Below are positions 51,248-59,748 of a DNA stretch of 64,000 nucleotides, in pieces; positions within the stretch are counted from its first letter, which is position 1, and each line of letters starts with the position of its first letter. The stretch comes from Streptomyces vinaceus. Its GTDB lineage: Bacteria; Actinomycetota; Actinomycetes; Streptomycetales; Streptomycetaceae. The notes beneath the pieces are model-generated. The model did not search any database and was not told the origin of the DNA. It saw only the letters and a program-made list of their open reading frames with translations. The DNA lies in assembly GCF_008704935.1 (NCBI RefSeq), contig NZ_CP023692.1, forward strand, positions 868,001 to 932,000. The letters are read 5' to 3'. The position numbers and the translations under genes were made by a program.

Positions 51248-52275
51248 CGGGCGCTCCCCGCGGAGAGGGTGTCGGCGTGGGTGTCAGTGTCGGTGCCGGC
51301 GCCGATGTGGCTGCCGGTGTCGACGTGGCTGCCGGTGCCGGTGCGGCTGCCGGTGAGGGCGAGGAACGCGTCGTCCAGCGAGGGCGCGGTGACCTCGATC
51401 CCGCGGACCGCGCCGAGGCCGGCCAGGGCGACGACGGTCGCGTCCGGGTCCTCCGTACGCAGCCGCGCGCGGTCCCCCCGTACCTCCACGCAGACCACAC
51501 CGGGCAGTTCACCGAGCCCCTCGGTGGGGCGCCCGGCCAGGTCCACGGAGACCAGCGAGCCGCCGGCGGCCCGGCGCAGCTGCTCCCCGGTGCCGTCGGC
51601 GACGATCCGGCCGGCGTCGAGGACGACGATGCGGTCGGCGTGGGCGTCGGCCTCCTCCAGGTAGTGCGTGGAGAACAGGACGGTGTTGCCGCGCCGGGCG
51701 TAGCCGCGCATGGACTCCCAGAAGGCGCGGCGGGCCTCCACGTCGAGGGCCGCGGTGGGTTCGTCGAGCACGATGAGCTCCGGGTTCCCGGCGAGGGCGA
51801 CGGCGAAGCGCACGCGCTGGGCCTGGCCGCCGGAGAGCCGGTCGATACGGCGGCCGGCGAGCTCGGTGAGCCCGGCGAGCTCCAGCGCCTCGGCGACGGG
51901 CATCGGGGCGGGGTAGGTGCGGGCCACGAATCCGATGAGCTCGCGCACGGTGATCCGCGGTACGGCGCGCCCCTCCTGGAGCATGGCGCCGATCCGGCCG
52001 GCCCGGACCGCCCGGTCGGGACTCTCGCCGAAGAGCCGTACGCTGCCCGCGTCGGGCTCGTCCAGGCCGAGCAGCAGGCTGATGGCGGTGGACTTGCCGG
52101 CGCCGTTGCGGCCGAGCAGGGCGACCGTCTCGCCGCGCCTGACGTCGAGGTCGATCCCGGCGACGGCGCGGACGGCTCCGAAGGACTTGGCCGCGTGCCG
52201 GAAGCGGATCGCGGGCTCTTCGTGCGGTGGCTGCGCGGCCCGTGTCGCCGGGGCCGTCCGTGTCGTCTGCGTCAT
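51244..52275 (-). CDS. ABC exporter ATP-binding protein with polar repeat tail
   Basis: 343 residues from the ATG at 52275. Walker A LGRNGAGKST, Q-loop MLQEGRAV, signature LSGGQAQRVRFA, Walker B LIVLDEPTAALD and H-loop STHYLEEAD. The domain is followed by a regulatory-type C-terminal region and an unusual tail of Thr/Gly/Ser/Asp/His (pieces TGSRTGTGSHVDTGS and GAGTDTDTHADT). First gene of the four-gene operon with permease, kinase and regulator, the layout of antibiotic or cell-envelope stress exporters. Confidence 0.93.
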   Translation of the reverse strand: MTQTTRTAPATRAAQPPHEEPAIRFRHAAKSFGAVRAVAGIDLDVRRGETVALLGRNGAGKSTAISLLLGLDEPDAGSVRLFGESPDRAVRAGRIGAMLQEGRAVPRITVRELIGFVARTYPAPMPVAEALELAGLTELAGRRIDRLSGGQAQRVRFAVALAGNPELIVLDEPTAALDVEARRAFWESMRGYARRGNTVLFSTHYLEEADAHADRIVVLDAGRIVADGTGEQLRRAAGGSLVSVDLAGRPTEGLGELPGVVCVEVRGDRARLRTEDPDATVVALAGLGAVRGIEVTAPSLDDAFLALTGSRTGTGSHVDTGSHIGAGTDTDTHADTLSAGSAR

Positions 52276-52372
52276 GCCCACCACGCTACGAACCGGGGCC
52301 GCTCCCCCGGCAGATCCGCATGTACGGACCCCGCCGGTACAAATGTCCCGGCCCGCGGCGCGGAGCGGGCCG

Positions 52373-53293
52373 CTACCCGACCGGCCGGAGCCGGGACCGG
52401 CCCGCGCGGGCGCGCAGCAGGGTCCGTACGGGGGCCGCCAGGCCGTAGCCGACGTCCTTGCGCAGCGCCTGGACCCCGGCCCGCTCCACGGCGGCGAGTT
52501 GGTGTCCCATCAGCTCCGTCATCGCCTCGATCACGGGGCGCAACCCCGGCTCGACGAGGTCGAGGATGCCTTCGGTCGCCTCCAGGGCGCCGCGGGCGCG
52601 CCGTGTCTCGTCGGCGAGGAGCGCGCGTACGGCCGGGGTGTCGCGGGCCTGTTCGAGGTCGGCCCGGGTGACGCCGTGCCCGGCGAGGCGGGCGCGCGGC
52701 AGGCACAGCCGGCCGTCGGCGAGGTCTCCGGCGAGGTCGGCGAGGAAGTCGACCCGCTGGGCGGCGTCCACGAACCGCCGCCATCCGGCGGCCTGTTCTT
52801 CGTCGGGGCCTCCTTGGTACTGGAGGCCGGTGAAGACGAGCACCCCGGGCCAGGCGTAGGCGTCGAGGTAGCCCTGGAAGTCCTCCTCGGTGGCGAAGCC
52901 GTCGAAGCCCGCCTCGGCGGTGGCGGCGCCCTCCAGGAACCGCGAGATCCAGTGCGCGGGCAGTGCGCGGGCGGCGACGGCATGGGCGTACGCGCGGATC
53001 AGCGGGTCGGGGCCGTCGCCGGTCCGCAGGGCCGTCTCCACCTGCCCGGTGAGCGCGGCCAGACCGGCGGAGCGTTCCTGCGCGGTGCCGGTCTCGGCCA
53101 CGTCGTCGACGAGGTTCATGAAGGCCACCCCCGCCGTCATCCAGGGCACCAGCGGCGGCGCGGCGAGCAGGCGCAGCGTCACGTACGGGGCCGGCTCGCG
53201 GCGCAGCACCCGGCGGGCGACGTGCGTGTAGTCCTCGCGCAGCCGGGGGTCGGTGATTCCGGCCGCCGTGAGGGTGGTGCGCCAGCTGGGCAT
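52373..53293 (-). CDS. Phytoene/squalene synthase-family protein
   Basis: 306 residues, all-helical trans-isoprenyl diphosphate synthase head-to-head type. The first Asp-rich motif reads NLVDDVAETG and the second DFLADLAGDLADGRLCLP, with YLDAYAWPG at the usual central place. The first motif is shortened compared with DxxxD of crt and hpn enzymes, so activity is uncertain. No other isoprenoid genes are nearby. GAGGAG lies 10 nt before the ATG. The Ser/Thr kinase gene ends 51 bp upstream. Confidence 0.75.
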   Translation of the reverse strand: MPSWRTTLTAAGITDPRLREDYTHVARRVLRREPAPYVTLRLLAAPPLVPWMTAGVAFMNLVDDVAETGTAQERSAGLAALTGQVETALRTGDGPDPLIRAYAHAVAARALPAHWISRFLEGAATAEAGFDGFATEEDFQGYLDAYAWPGVLVFTGLQYQGGPDEEQAAGWRRFVDAAQRVDFLADLAGDLADGRLCLPRARLAGHGVTRADLEQARDTPAVRALLADETRRARGALEATEGILDLVEPGLRPVIEAMTELMGHQLAAVERAGVQALRKDVGYGLAAPVRTLLRARAGRSRLRPVG

Positions 53294-53344
53294 GGTGGGG
53301 TCGCTCCTCGAACAGAACCGTGAAGGCCGTACGGACACACGATG

Positions 53345-55063
53345 TCAGGAGCGGTAGACCTTCTTCACCTTGCCCTGGGTGTCGGCGTAGACGTACCCGC
53401 CCTGCCCGTACTCGTCGGTGAGGTAGGGCCGCATGGACGGGGTGCCGTCGAGGAGCCAGGGCTCGACGATGACGTAGCGGGAGGTGGGGTTGGCCACGCC
53501 GAGTTCCTGCTTGGCCGTGTCGAGGAGGCCGGGCAGGGCGTCCCAGTTGACGGTCGCCATGTCGATCAGCGGTTCGTCGGCCTTGATGGTGCTGCCGGGG
53601 CCGGTGCGCTTCGCCTCGCCGTCGCGGTACTGGTAGCGGTCGTAGGTCTTGGCGCCGGGGGCGGTGGGGATGGACGCGAGGACGTACTCCTCGTAGATGT
53701 TCATCTCCACGAACTGGGTGGTGCCCGTCTTCTGCTTCAGGGCCTCGATCGCGGTCCGCACGTTGGCGGGGGTGAGCAGGCTGCCCTTGGGGGCGGTGAC
53801 CTGGCTGCCGACCGACTTGGGCGGGCTCTGCTGCGGGCGGGGGGTGGAGGCGCCGGTGCTCGCGGCGGCGCCCGAGCCCTTGGCCTCGCCGCCGCCCTGG
53901 TCGCCGAAGTCGCCGGGGAACCACTTGACGAAGCCGATCACGCCGACGGCCAGGACCAGCGCGACGAGGGCGGCGAGCAGCGCCGGGCGGCGGCGCGGGG
54001 TCCGCGTCGCCGGGACGGGAGCGGTGACCGAGTACGGGGAGCCGCCCCCGGGGGTGAACGGCGCCGACGGCGCGTAGGGCTGCGGGATCTGCGACTGCGC
54101 GGGCCGGCTCTGGCCGGGGCCGGCGCCGGTCCCCGGCTGCGGGCTCGGCGGGCCGTACTGGCCGAGGACCGTCGGCGCGGGGGCCGCGCCCGGGGCCGAC
54201 GGGGCGCCGCCGGCCAGGGCGGCGCTCGCGTCCCGGAGCAGTTGTTCCAGCTGCGCCGCGTCGGGCCGTACGGACAGGTCCCGTACGAGCAGCCGTTCCA
54301 GTACGGGCCCCAGCGGGCCGGAGCGCACCGGGGCGGGGATCGGCTCGTCGAGGACGGCGACGACGGTGGCCAGGGTGGTGGCCCGGCGCAGCGGATGGAC
54401 CCCCTCCGCGGCCACGTAGAGCAGCATGCCGAGCGACCACAGGTCGGAGGCGGCCAGCCCCTCCTCGCCGCGGGCCCGCTCCGGGGCGATGTACTCCGGC
54501 GAGCCGATGAGCACGCCGGTGGAGGTGAGGGCGGTCGAGTCGTGCAGGGCCGCGATGCCGAAGTCCGTGAGGACGGCCGAGCCGTCGGGGCGCAGCAGCA
54601 CGTTGGCCGGCTTCACGTCACGGTGGAGGACCCCTTCGGCGTGGGCGGCGCGCAGCGCGGACAGCACGTCGAGGCCGAGCCGCAGCGCGTCGGCGACGGG
54701 CATCGGCCCCGACTCCAGCCTGTCGTGCAGGGAGCCGCCCTTGACCAGCTCCATGACGATCCACGGATGCCCGTCCGTGCCGGCGGCGGGCTCGACGATG
54801 TGGTGGATCGTCACCACGTGGGGGTGCGCCAGCCGGGCGAGCGCGCGGGCCTCGCGGATGGCGCGCTCGCGCAGCTGTTCGGTGAGTCCGGGCTGGGCGG
54901 CGGCGGTCGCCGGGTCCGGCGGGCGCACCTCTTTCAGCGCGACGTCGCGGTGGAGTGCGATGTCGCGGGCGCGCCACACCGTGCCCATGCCGCCTGCGCC
55001 CAACGGCGCGATCAGTTCGAATCGGCCGTCGACCAGCTGTCTCGCGGCCTCACTCATGTCCAT
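53345..55063 (-). CDS. Membrane Ser/Thr protein kinase with a non-PASTA sensor domain
   Basis: 572 residues. Hanks kinase: Gly loop LGAGGMGTVWRA, Lys in VALKEV, LHRDVKPANVLL, DFGIA, and IAPERARG. A Pro/Gln-rich juxtamembrane segment follows, then one membrane helix (about 355-376) and an extracytoplasmic part of about 190 residues. That part shows no PASTA repeats. Instead two similar halves are visible (NVRTAIEALKQKTG with later YDRYQYRDGEAKRTG, and WDALPGLLDTAKQELG with later YVYADTQGKVKKVY). Ligand unknown. Confidence 0.88.
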   Translation of the reverse strand: MDMSEAARQLVDGRFELIAPLGAGGMGTVWRARDIALHRDVALKEVRPPDPATAAAQPGLTEQLRERAIREARALARLAHPHVVTIHHIVEPAAGTDGHPWIVMELVKGGSLHDRLESGPMPVADALRLGLDVLSALRAAHAEGVLHRDVKPANVLLRPDGSAVLTDFGIAALHDSTALTSTGVLIGSPEYIAPERARGEEGLAASDLWSLGMLLYVAAEGVHPLRRATTLATVVAVLDEPIPAPVRSGPLGPVLERLLVRDLSVRPDAAQLEQLLRDASAALAGGAPSAPGAAPAPTVLGQYGPPSPQPGTGAGPGQSRPAQSQIPQPYAPSAPFTPGGGSPYSVTAPVPATRTPRRRPALLAALVALVLAVGVIGFVKWFPGDFGDQGGGEAKGSGAAASTGASTPRPQQSPPKSVGSQVTAPKGSLLTPANVRTAIEALKQKTGTTQFVEMNIYEEYVLASIPTAPGAKTYDRYQYRDGEAKRTGPGSTIKADEPLIDMATVNWDALPGLLDTAKQELGVANPTSRYVIVEPWLLDGTPSMRPYLTDEYGQGGYVYADTQGKVKKVYRS

Positions 55064-55090
55064 GGCCGGTCATCGTAAGGGCAGGCGGTG

Positions 55091-56761
55091 TCAGCAGCGT
55101 CGGCGGTCCGCCGTCACCGTTCCCTGCGCGGTGGTCAGCGTGCGGTCGTAGCAGCCGCGTCCGGTCTGCGACCCGTACACCTGGTAGCGCTCGGTGCTGG
55201 TGCCGACCGCGTGCCGCTGCTCGCGCGGGACGTTCGCCGTGTAGCTCGCGTCGCCCGTGTACCGGTCGTCGAGCCAGGTCCGGTCCACGGTGCGGCCGCC
55301 GCGCCGGGTGCTCGTCTCGGCTCGGTCGCCGAGCGAGATGACGGTGCGCAGCCGGTCCCCGGCGCCGAGGGTGGTCTCGCCGTCCATCGTGTACGTGCGC
55401 GCGGTGCGGACGGTGGCGGGGCCGCGGGTGACGCTCTCCTCGTCGGTCCAGGTGGCGGTCAGCGCGTCCTGGTTCTCGCCCTCCGTCCAGCGGTGCGCGG
55501 ACGTGTGGTGGACGGCGCGGGTGACGGTGGTGGTGACCCGGCCGTGGGAGGTGTCGAGCCGGCCCGCGACGGTGAGCCGGTGGCCGCCCTCGGTGTCGAG
55601 GCGGTGCTGCCCGCCCGGGGTGGCGGGCGTCCAGCGGCTGGAGTTGGCCGGATCGCCCTCCTCGTGGCGGGTGAGGGAGCCGGTGACGACGGCGCGGCCC
55701 TCGTCCTGCCACAGGAGGAGGTTGGCCGGGGTGCTCCAGCCGCTCTGCCCGGCCGGGACGCCGGCGACCGCGACCTCGATCCGGTGCGGGCGGCCGTCGT
55801 TGAGCAGTGCGGCGTACGGGGTGAGGTCGTAGACGATCGGCTGGACGTCGAAGGCGCGGGGCGCGGGGGTGACGTACCAGAGGAAGGGGTTGGACCAGCC
55901 GCCGGTCCACACGGTCGGGAAGGGGGCGGCGATGCCGGCGAGCTGTCCGTCGACGGAGATCCGGACCTCGCGGTAGGGGCCGTCGGAGGCCTTGCAGGAG
56001 TACGGGGCGGCGTCGGGGGTGGTCATGTACCAGTACTCCTCGCAGCCGCCGCCGGAGCCGGTGGCGTACACCTCGGCGAGGAGCCGCTCGGTGTTGCGCG
56101 GGGTGGTGACGGTGGGGGTGGTGAGCGGGAGGACGCGGTCGGGGGTGTCGGGGGCGGGGTCGTGCCGGTCCCGGTCGGCGGCGTAGAAGGTGAGGGTGGC
56201 CTTGACGTCGATGACGCCGGTGTAGGTGTCGTCGACGAAGTTGCCGATCAGCATCTCGACGGGCTGCGGCCTGCTCAGCGTGTCCCGGTAGCGGGTGACG
56301 TCCTTCTCGACGGACCAGGTGATGCCGTCCGGGGAGGGCTCGGGGGTGGAGGTGCGCAGGATCTCGACGCCGCCGAGGGAGAGGTGGCCGAGGCGGTCGT
56401 ACTGGCGGCCCTTGACCTTGCCGTCGAGGCGCAGGACGACCTTGGCCCAGGTCCCGCCGCACGCGGCCGGGGGTGCGTAGGTCCCGGTGTACGGGGTGTA
56501 GTCGCGGAACCGGGCCTCGGCGACGGTCACCTCGCAGGACCGGGTCGCGGGGCGCGTGACGGGCGGGGCGGCGGTGAGGGGGTCGTGCCAGTCCGTTCCG
56601 AACTCGGCGGGCGGTTCGGCCGAGGGCCCGGCGGCAAAGGCGTGGACCCCGCTGTCGTCCGCGGCCGGGCGGGCGGCGGCCGCGGGTTGCGCGGCGCCGG
56701 CCAGGGTGGCCGCCGCGAGCGCGAGCGCGCCGAGCAGGCCCGTGATCCTGTGTCGTGTCAT
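55091..56761 (-). CDS. Secreted peptide-N-glycanase A-like protein
   Basis: 556 residues. Signal peptide ends near PAAAARP. The body resembles the PNGase A family (peptide-N4-asparagine amidase): WAKVVLRLDGKVKGRQYDR, LGGVEILRTSTPEP, GITWSVEKDVTRY, and cysteine-containing strands (GGGCEEYWYM, YSCKASDGPYREV). Such enzymes cut N-glycans from glycoproteins. In a saprophyte, plant or fungal glycoproteins are plausible targets. Catalytic residues were not checked individually. The Ser/Thr kinase gene begins 27 bp downstream. Confidence 0.75.
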   Translation of the reverse strand: MTRHRITGLLGALALAAATLAGAAQPAAAARPAADDSGVHAFAAGPSAEPPAEFGTDWHDPLTAAPPVTRPATRSCEVTVAEARFRDYTPYTGTYAPPAACGGTWAKVVLRLDGKVKGRQYDRLGHLSLGGVEILRTSTPEPSPDGITWSVEKDVTRYRDTLSRPQPVEMLIGNFVDDTYTGVIDVKATLTFYAADRDRHDPAPDTPDRVLPLTTPTVTTPRNTERLLAEVYATGSGGGCEEYWYMTTPDAAPYSCKASDGPYREVRISVDGQLAGIAAPFPTVWTGGWSNPFLWYVTPAPRAFDVQPIVYDLTPYAALLNDGRPHRIEVAVAGVPAGQSGWSTPANLLLWQDEGRAVVTGSLTRHEEGDPANSSRWTPATPGGQHRLDTEGGHRLTVAGRLDTSHGRVTTTVTRAVHHTSAHRWTEGENQDALTATWTDEESVTRGPATVRTARTYTMDGETTLGAGDRLRTVISLGDRAETSTRRGGRTVDRTWLDDRYTGDASYTANVPREQRHAVGTSTERYQVYGSQTGRGCYDRTLTTAQGTVTADRRRC

Positions 56762-56842
56762 GGGCCCGCAGTGAATCCCGCCCCGCGGCGGCGGCACCAG
56801 AGGCTGTGGCCCGCCCCTGGCCGGATCTCGCCCCCGGCCGGG

Positions 56843-57343
56843 TCAGGCGGCGGGGAGTACGACGGTGCCGTCGTCGTCCGCGTGGACCGTGTCCCCCGGG
56901 CGGAACGTCACGCCACCGATGGTGACCGGATCGTCCACCGTGCCCGCGCCCGTCTTGCCGCTCTTGCGCGGGACGGTGCCCAGTGCCTTGATGCCGAGGT
57001 CGAGTCCGCCGAGGGCCACGCTGTCGCGGACGGCGCCGCTGATGATCAGGCCCGCCCAGCCGTTGCGCTGCGCCGCTCCGGCGATGAGGTCGCCGGTGAG
57101 CGCGGTGCGCAGGGAGCCGCCGCCGTCCACGACGAGGACGGCGCCCCCGCCCGGCGTGTTGACCAGCTCGCGCAGCAGTGCGTTGTCCTCGTGGCAGCTG
57201 AGGGTCCGCACCGGGCCCGCGAACAGCCGGCGGCCGCCGAACTGGCGGAAGGGCGTGGTGCAGATGGCCAGCGCCTCGCCGTGCTCGTCGTACAGATCGC
57301 TGGTGGGAACGGGGGTGACGGGAGTGACAGGGGTGACGCTCAT
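56843..57343 (-). CDS. rraA: RraA-like protein
   Basis: 166 residues. Fold of the RraA/HMG aldolase family: TLSCHEDNALLRELVNTPG, GGAVLVVDGGGSLRTALTGD, GAVRDSVALGGLDLGIKALG and the final TVHADDDGTVVLP. In other bacteria, members inhibit RNase E or act as oxaloacetate decarboxylase/HMG aldolase. The G-x(20)-R-D residues for metal and pyruvate binding are in place. The Val/Pro/Thr repeat at the start (VTPVTPVTPVPT) is a curiosity. Confidence 0.88.
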   Translation of the reverse strand: MSVTPVTPVTPVPTSDLYDEHGEALAICTTPFRQFGGRRLFAGPVRTLSCHEDNALLRELVNTPGGGAVLVVDGGGSLRTALTGDLIAGAAQRNGWAGLIISGAVRDSVALGGLDLGIKALGTVPRKSGKTGAGTVDDPVTIGGVTFRPGDTVHADDDGTVVLPAA

Positions 57344-57415
57344 GGGACTCGGAACTCCTCGCAGCTCGTACGTCGCGCCGTGGGGCCCGAGCCTAACCGG
57401 TGGCCTTGGCGGCGC

Positions 57416-57682
57416 TCAGTCGCGGGAGTTGCCGAACAGGATGCGGTAGCCGATGAGCAGCACCAGCGAGCCCGCGATGGCGGATCCCCAGGTGGCGGGG
57501 TCGTAGAAGTCGTGGCCGATCGGCTTGTCCAGGAACTTCGCGGAGAGCCAGCCGCCGATGAAGGCTCCGGCGATGCCGATGAACGTGGTGCCGATCAGCC
57601 CGCCGGGGTCACGGCCGGGAAGCAGGACCTTGGCTATGATCCCGGCCAGCAGCCCCAGGACGATCCAGCTGACGATCCCCAT
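57416..57682 (-). CDS. GlsB/YeaQ/YmgE-family small membrane protein
   Basis: 88 residues, three membrane segments rich in Gly: MGIVSWIVLGLLAGIIAKV, GLIGTTFIGIAGAFIGGWL and AIAGSLVLLIGYRIL. Transglycosylase-associated family, usually stress-induced, biochemical role unknown. GGAGTG precedes the ATG. Confidence 0.9.
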   Translation of the reverse strand: MGIVSWIVLGLLAGIIAKVLLPGRDPGGLIGTTFIGIAGAFIGGWLSAKFLDKPIGHDFYDPATWGSAIAGSLVLLIGYRILFGNSRD

Positions 57683-57769
57683 GGTCGTTCACTCCGCTTC
57701 GTTCGTACGTCGGTGTTCGCGTTCTCGACAGGGAGGACGCGCACACCGGTGAAACGGTTCTCTGTCCCC

Positions 57770-58735
57770 TCACACCGCGACCCGGCCGGCCGGCACGGCG
57801 GCCGGCGCTGCGGGGGTCGCAGGTGCGGGGGTCGCCGGTGCGGGGCTGACAGGCGCGGGCGCGGGCGCGGTCACGGGTACGGACACCGCGGCGCCGGCGG
57901 CCGGGGCGGGCGCCGCGCTCGGTGCCGTCCGCGTGAGCAGCAGCACCCCGCGCGCCGCCGCGAGCGCGCCGGCCACGGCGAGCAGGAGTCCCACCGCTCC
58001 GCCCTGGAGGCGTTCGCCGAGCAGGATCATGCCGATGGCGGCCGCGGCCAGCGGGTTGGCCAGGTTCACCACGGCGAGCGGCGCCCCGAGGCCGCCCCGG
58101 TAGGCCCGCTGCGACAGCAGCATCCCGCCGACCGCGAACACCACCACGAGCAGGGCGACGGCGACGACCCGCACGCTCAGCAGGGCCCCTCCGCGCCCGC
58201 CCGCGACGGCCACCGTCTGGGTGAGGGCGGAGGCCACGGCCGAGGCCAGCCCGGAGGCCGTGGCGTGCCGCAGCCCGGAGCGCACGTCCCGGCGTACGGT
58301 CAGCAGCGTGATCACGGCGAGCGTGGCCCCGGACACCGCCAGCGCCTCCGCCAGGGTGAGCGTGTCGTCGGGGGCCGGTCCCGAGGCCGGAAGCAGCAGG
58401 AGGCCGAGCCCGACGACGGTGGCCAGGGTGCCCCGCCATTCGGTGGCCGCGACCCGGCGGCCGGCCCCGTGGGCGCCCAGCGGGACGGCCGCGACGAGGG
58501 TGAGGGCGCCGAGCGGCTGGACCAGGGTCAGCGGCCCGTAGCGCAGGGCGGCCGCGTGCAGCAGCGCGGCGCCGGCGTTGAGACCGGCCGACCACCACCA
58601 GGCGCCGTTGCCGAGCAGGGCTCCGGCACTGCGGGCCACGGCGGCGCGGGCGAGCCGCTCCTGGGCCACGGCGGCGGCCGCGTACGCGACGGCCGAGGCG
58701 AGGCAGAGCAGGACCGCGAGGAGCGTGGCGTTCAC
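57770..58735 (-). CDS. DMT-superfamily (EamA-like) transporter
   Basis: 321 residues, about ten membrane helices in two similar halves (VNATLLAVLLCLASAVAYAA start; later NLANPLAAAAIGMILLGE, the EamA-type signature). The tail is Pro/Ala/Val-rich. GTG start overlaps the PAP2 gene stop (GTGA), so the two are coupled. Substrate unknown. Operon under the TetR-type array at 59622-59714. Confidence 0.85.
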   Translation of the reverse strand: MNATLLAVLLCLASAVAYAAAAVAQERLARAAVARSAGALLGNGAWWWSAGLNAGAALLHAAALRYGPLTLVQPLGALTLVAAVPLGAHGAGRRVAATEWRGTLATVVGLGLLLLPASGPAPDDTLTLAEALAVSGATLAVITLLTVRRDVRSGLRHATASGLASAVASALTQTVAVAGGRGGALLSVRVVAVALLVVVFAVGGMLLSQRAYRGGLGAPLAVVNLANPLAAAAIGMILLGERLQGGAVGLLLAVAGALAAARGVLLLTRTAPSAAPAPAAGAAVSVPVTAPAPAPVSPAPATPAPATPAAPAAVPAGRVAV

Positions 58736-59577
58736 CGGCCGGCCCCCACGCTCTCTGCCGAGGGCTCCCGAACCGCCGCCGGCGTCAGGGGCCCGGCGGC
58801 CCGCTGCGGGCGCGGCAGGTGCCGTACGACGGCCAGCGACCCGGCGCGGACCCGCGGACGCGGCACCACCAGCAGGGCCCCGCCGAGCAGCACGGTGGCG
58901 ACGATCGCGTCGAGCCAGTAGTGGTTGGCGGTCCCGACGACGACGAGCAGCGTCACCAGCGGGTGCAGCAGCCACAGCACGCGCCACCGGGACCGGGTGG
59001 CGGCGATCATGCCGAGCGCCAGCATCAGCGCCCAGCCGAAGTGCAGTGAGGGCATCGCGGCGAACTGGTTGGCCATGGTGTCGGTGGCGGGGGCGGCCCG
59101 GTACACGGAGGGCCCGTAGACCTGTGCGGTGTCCACGAGGTGCGCGGCGCCGAGCATCCGCGGCGGCGCGAGCGGGAAGGTGAGGTGCAGCACGAGGGCG
59201 GCGCCGGTCAGCACGGCCAGTACCCGCCGGGCCCACAGGTAGTGGCCCGGCCTGCGCACGTACAGCCAGACCAGGAAGAGGACGGTCGCCGGGAAGTGCA
59301 CGGCCGCGTAGTAGGTGTTCGCCGTGTGCACGAGGGCGTCCCCGTGCAGGAGCAGCCGCTGGATCGCGCCCTCGCCCGGCAGGTGCAGGGTGCGCTCGGC
59401 GTCCCAGATCCGGCCGGCGTTGCGCAGCGCCTCGTCGGTGCGGTCCGTGGAGAGCATCCGGCCGGCCTTGTAGACGGCGAACAGGCCCGCGACGAGCAGC
59501 AGCTCGCGTATGAGTCGGCGCCTCGGCCCGGCTGCCGGGCCGCCGGCCGGCCCGTCCGGTGTGGTGTGGGAGCTCAT
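58732..59577 (-). CDS. PAP2-family membrane phosphatase / inositolphosphotransferase-like
   Basis: 281 residues, six membrane helices. The PAP2 active-site motifs appear as AMPSLHFGWALMLALG (SxxH) and ANHYWLDAIVATVLLGG (HxxxD), with an upstream LTFPLAPPRMLG in place of the first KxxxxxxRP motif. This is the AUR1/IPT1-like branch acting on phospholipid or polyprenyl-phosphate substrates. First gene of the PAP2-DMT operon, divergent from the TetR gene. Confidence 0.88.
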   Translation of the reverse strand: MSSHTTPDGPAGGPAAGPRRRLIRELLLVAGLFAVYKAGRMLSTDRTDEALRNAGRIWDAERTLHLPGEGAIQRLLLHGDALVHTANTYYAAVHFPATVLFLVWLYVRRPGHYLWARRVLAVLTGAALVLHLTFPLAPPRMLGAAHLVDTAQVYGPSVYRAAPATDTMANQFAAMPSLHFGWALMLALGMIAATRSRWRVLWLLHPLVTLLVVVGTANHYWLDAIVATVLLGGALLVVPRPRVRAGSLAVVRHLPRPQRAAGPLTPAAVREPSAESVGAGR

Positions 59578-59621
59578 TTCCCCCGCTTCCTTCTCTGTGC
59601 TCGCGCGCCGCCCTGTACGCG

Positions 59622-59714
59622 GACATCGACACGCCAGTGTATCGATACATTCGCGTATCGATACGCGGGTGTACCGATACGCTCGCGTTCCCGTACACTT
59701 TCCTCACGGATACA
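59622..59714. promoter_or_regulatory. Array of 12-bp palindromic operators at 16-bp spacing
   Basis: Units start at 59622, 59638, 59654, 59670 and 59686, exactly 16 bp apart: GACATCGACACG, TGTATCGATACA, CGTATCGATACG, TGTACCGATACG, CGTTCCCGTACA. The second and third are perfect palindromes, the outer ones degenerate. A further half-site GATACA ends at 59714. The array fills the divergent promoter region between the PAP2-DMT operon and the TetR gene, so several repressor dimers probably bind side by side. Confidence 0.82.
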
Positions 59715-59748
59715 TCAGCTGCGGAGCCCCCGAGGAGAGCCGCTCACC

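Noticed and set aside
56805..56842. Terminator after the rraA gene
   Set aside because: GC-rich partial repeats are present, but no clean stem of useful length was found.
59140..59748. Upstream extension of the TetR gene
   Set aside because: The longer frame crosses the PAP2 gene and the operator array. The ATG at 59749 has a GAGGAG site and begins a normal TetR protein.
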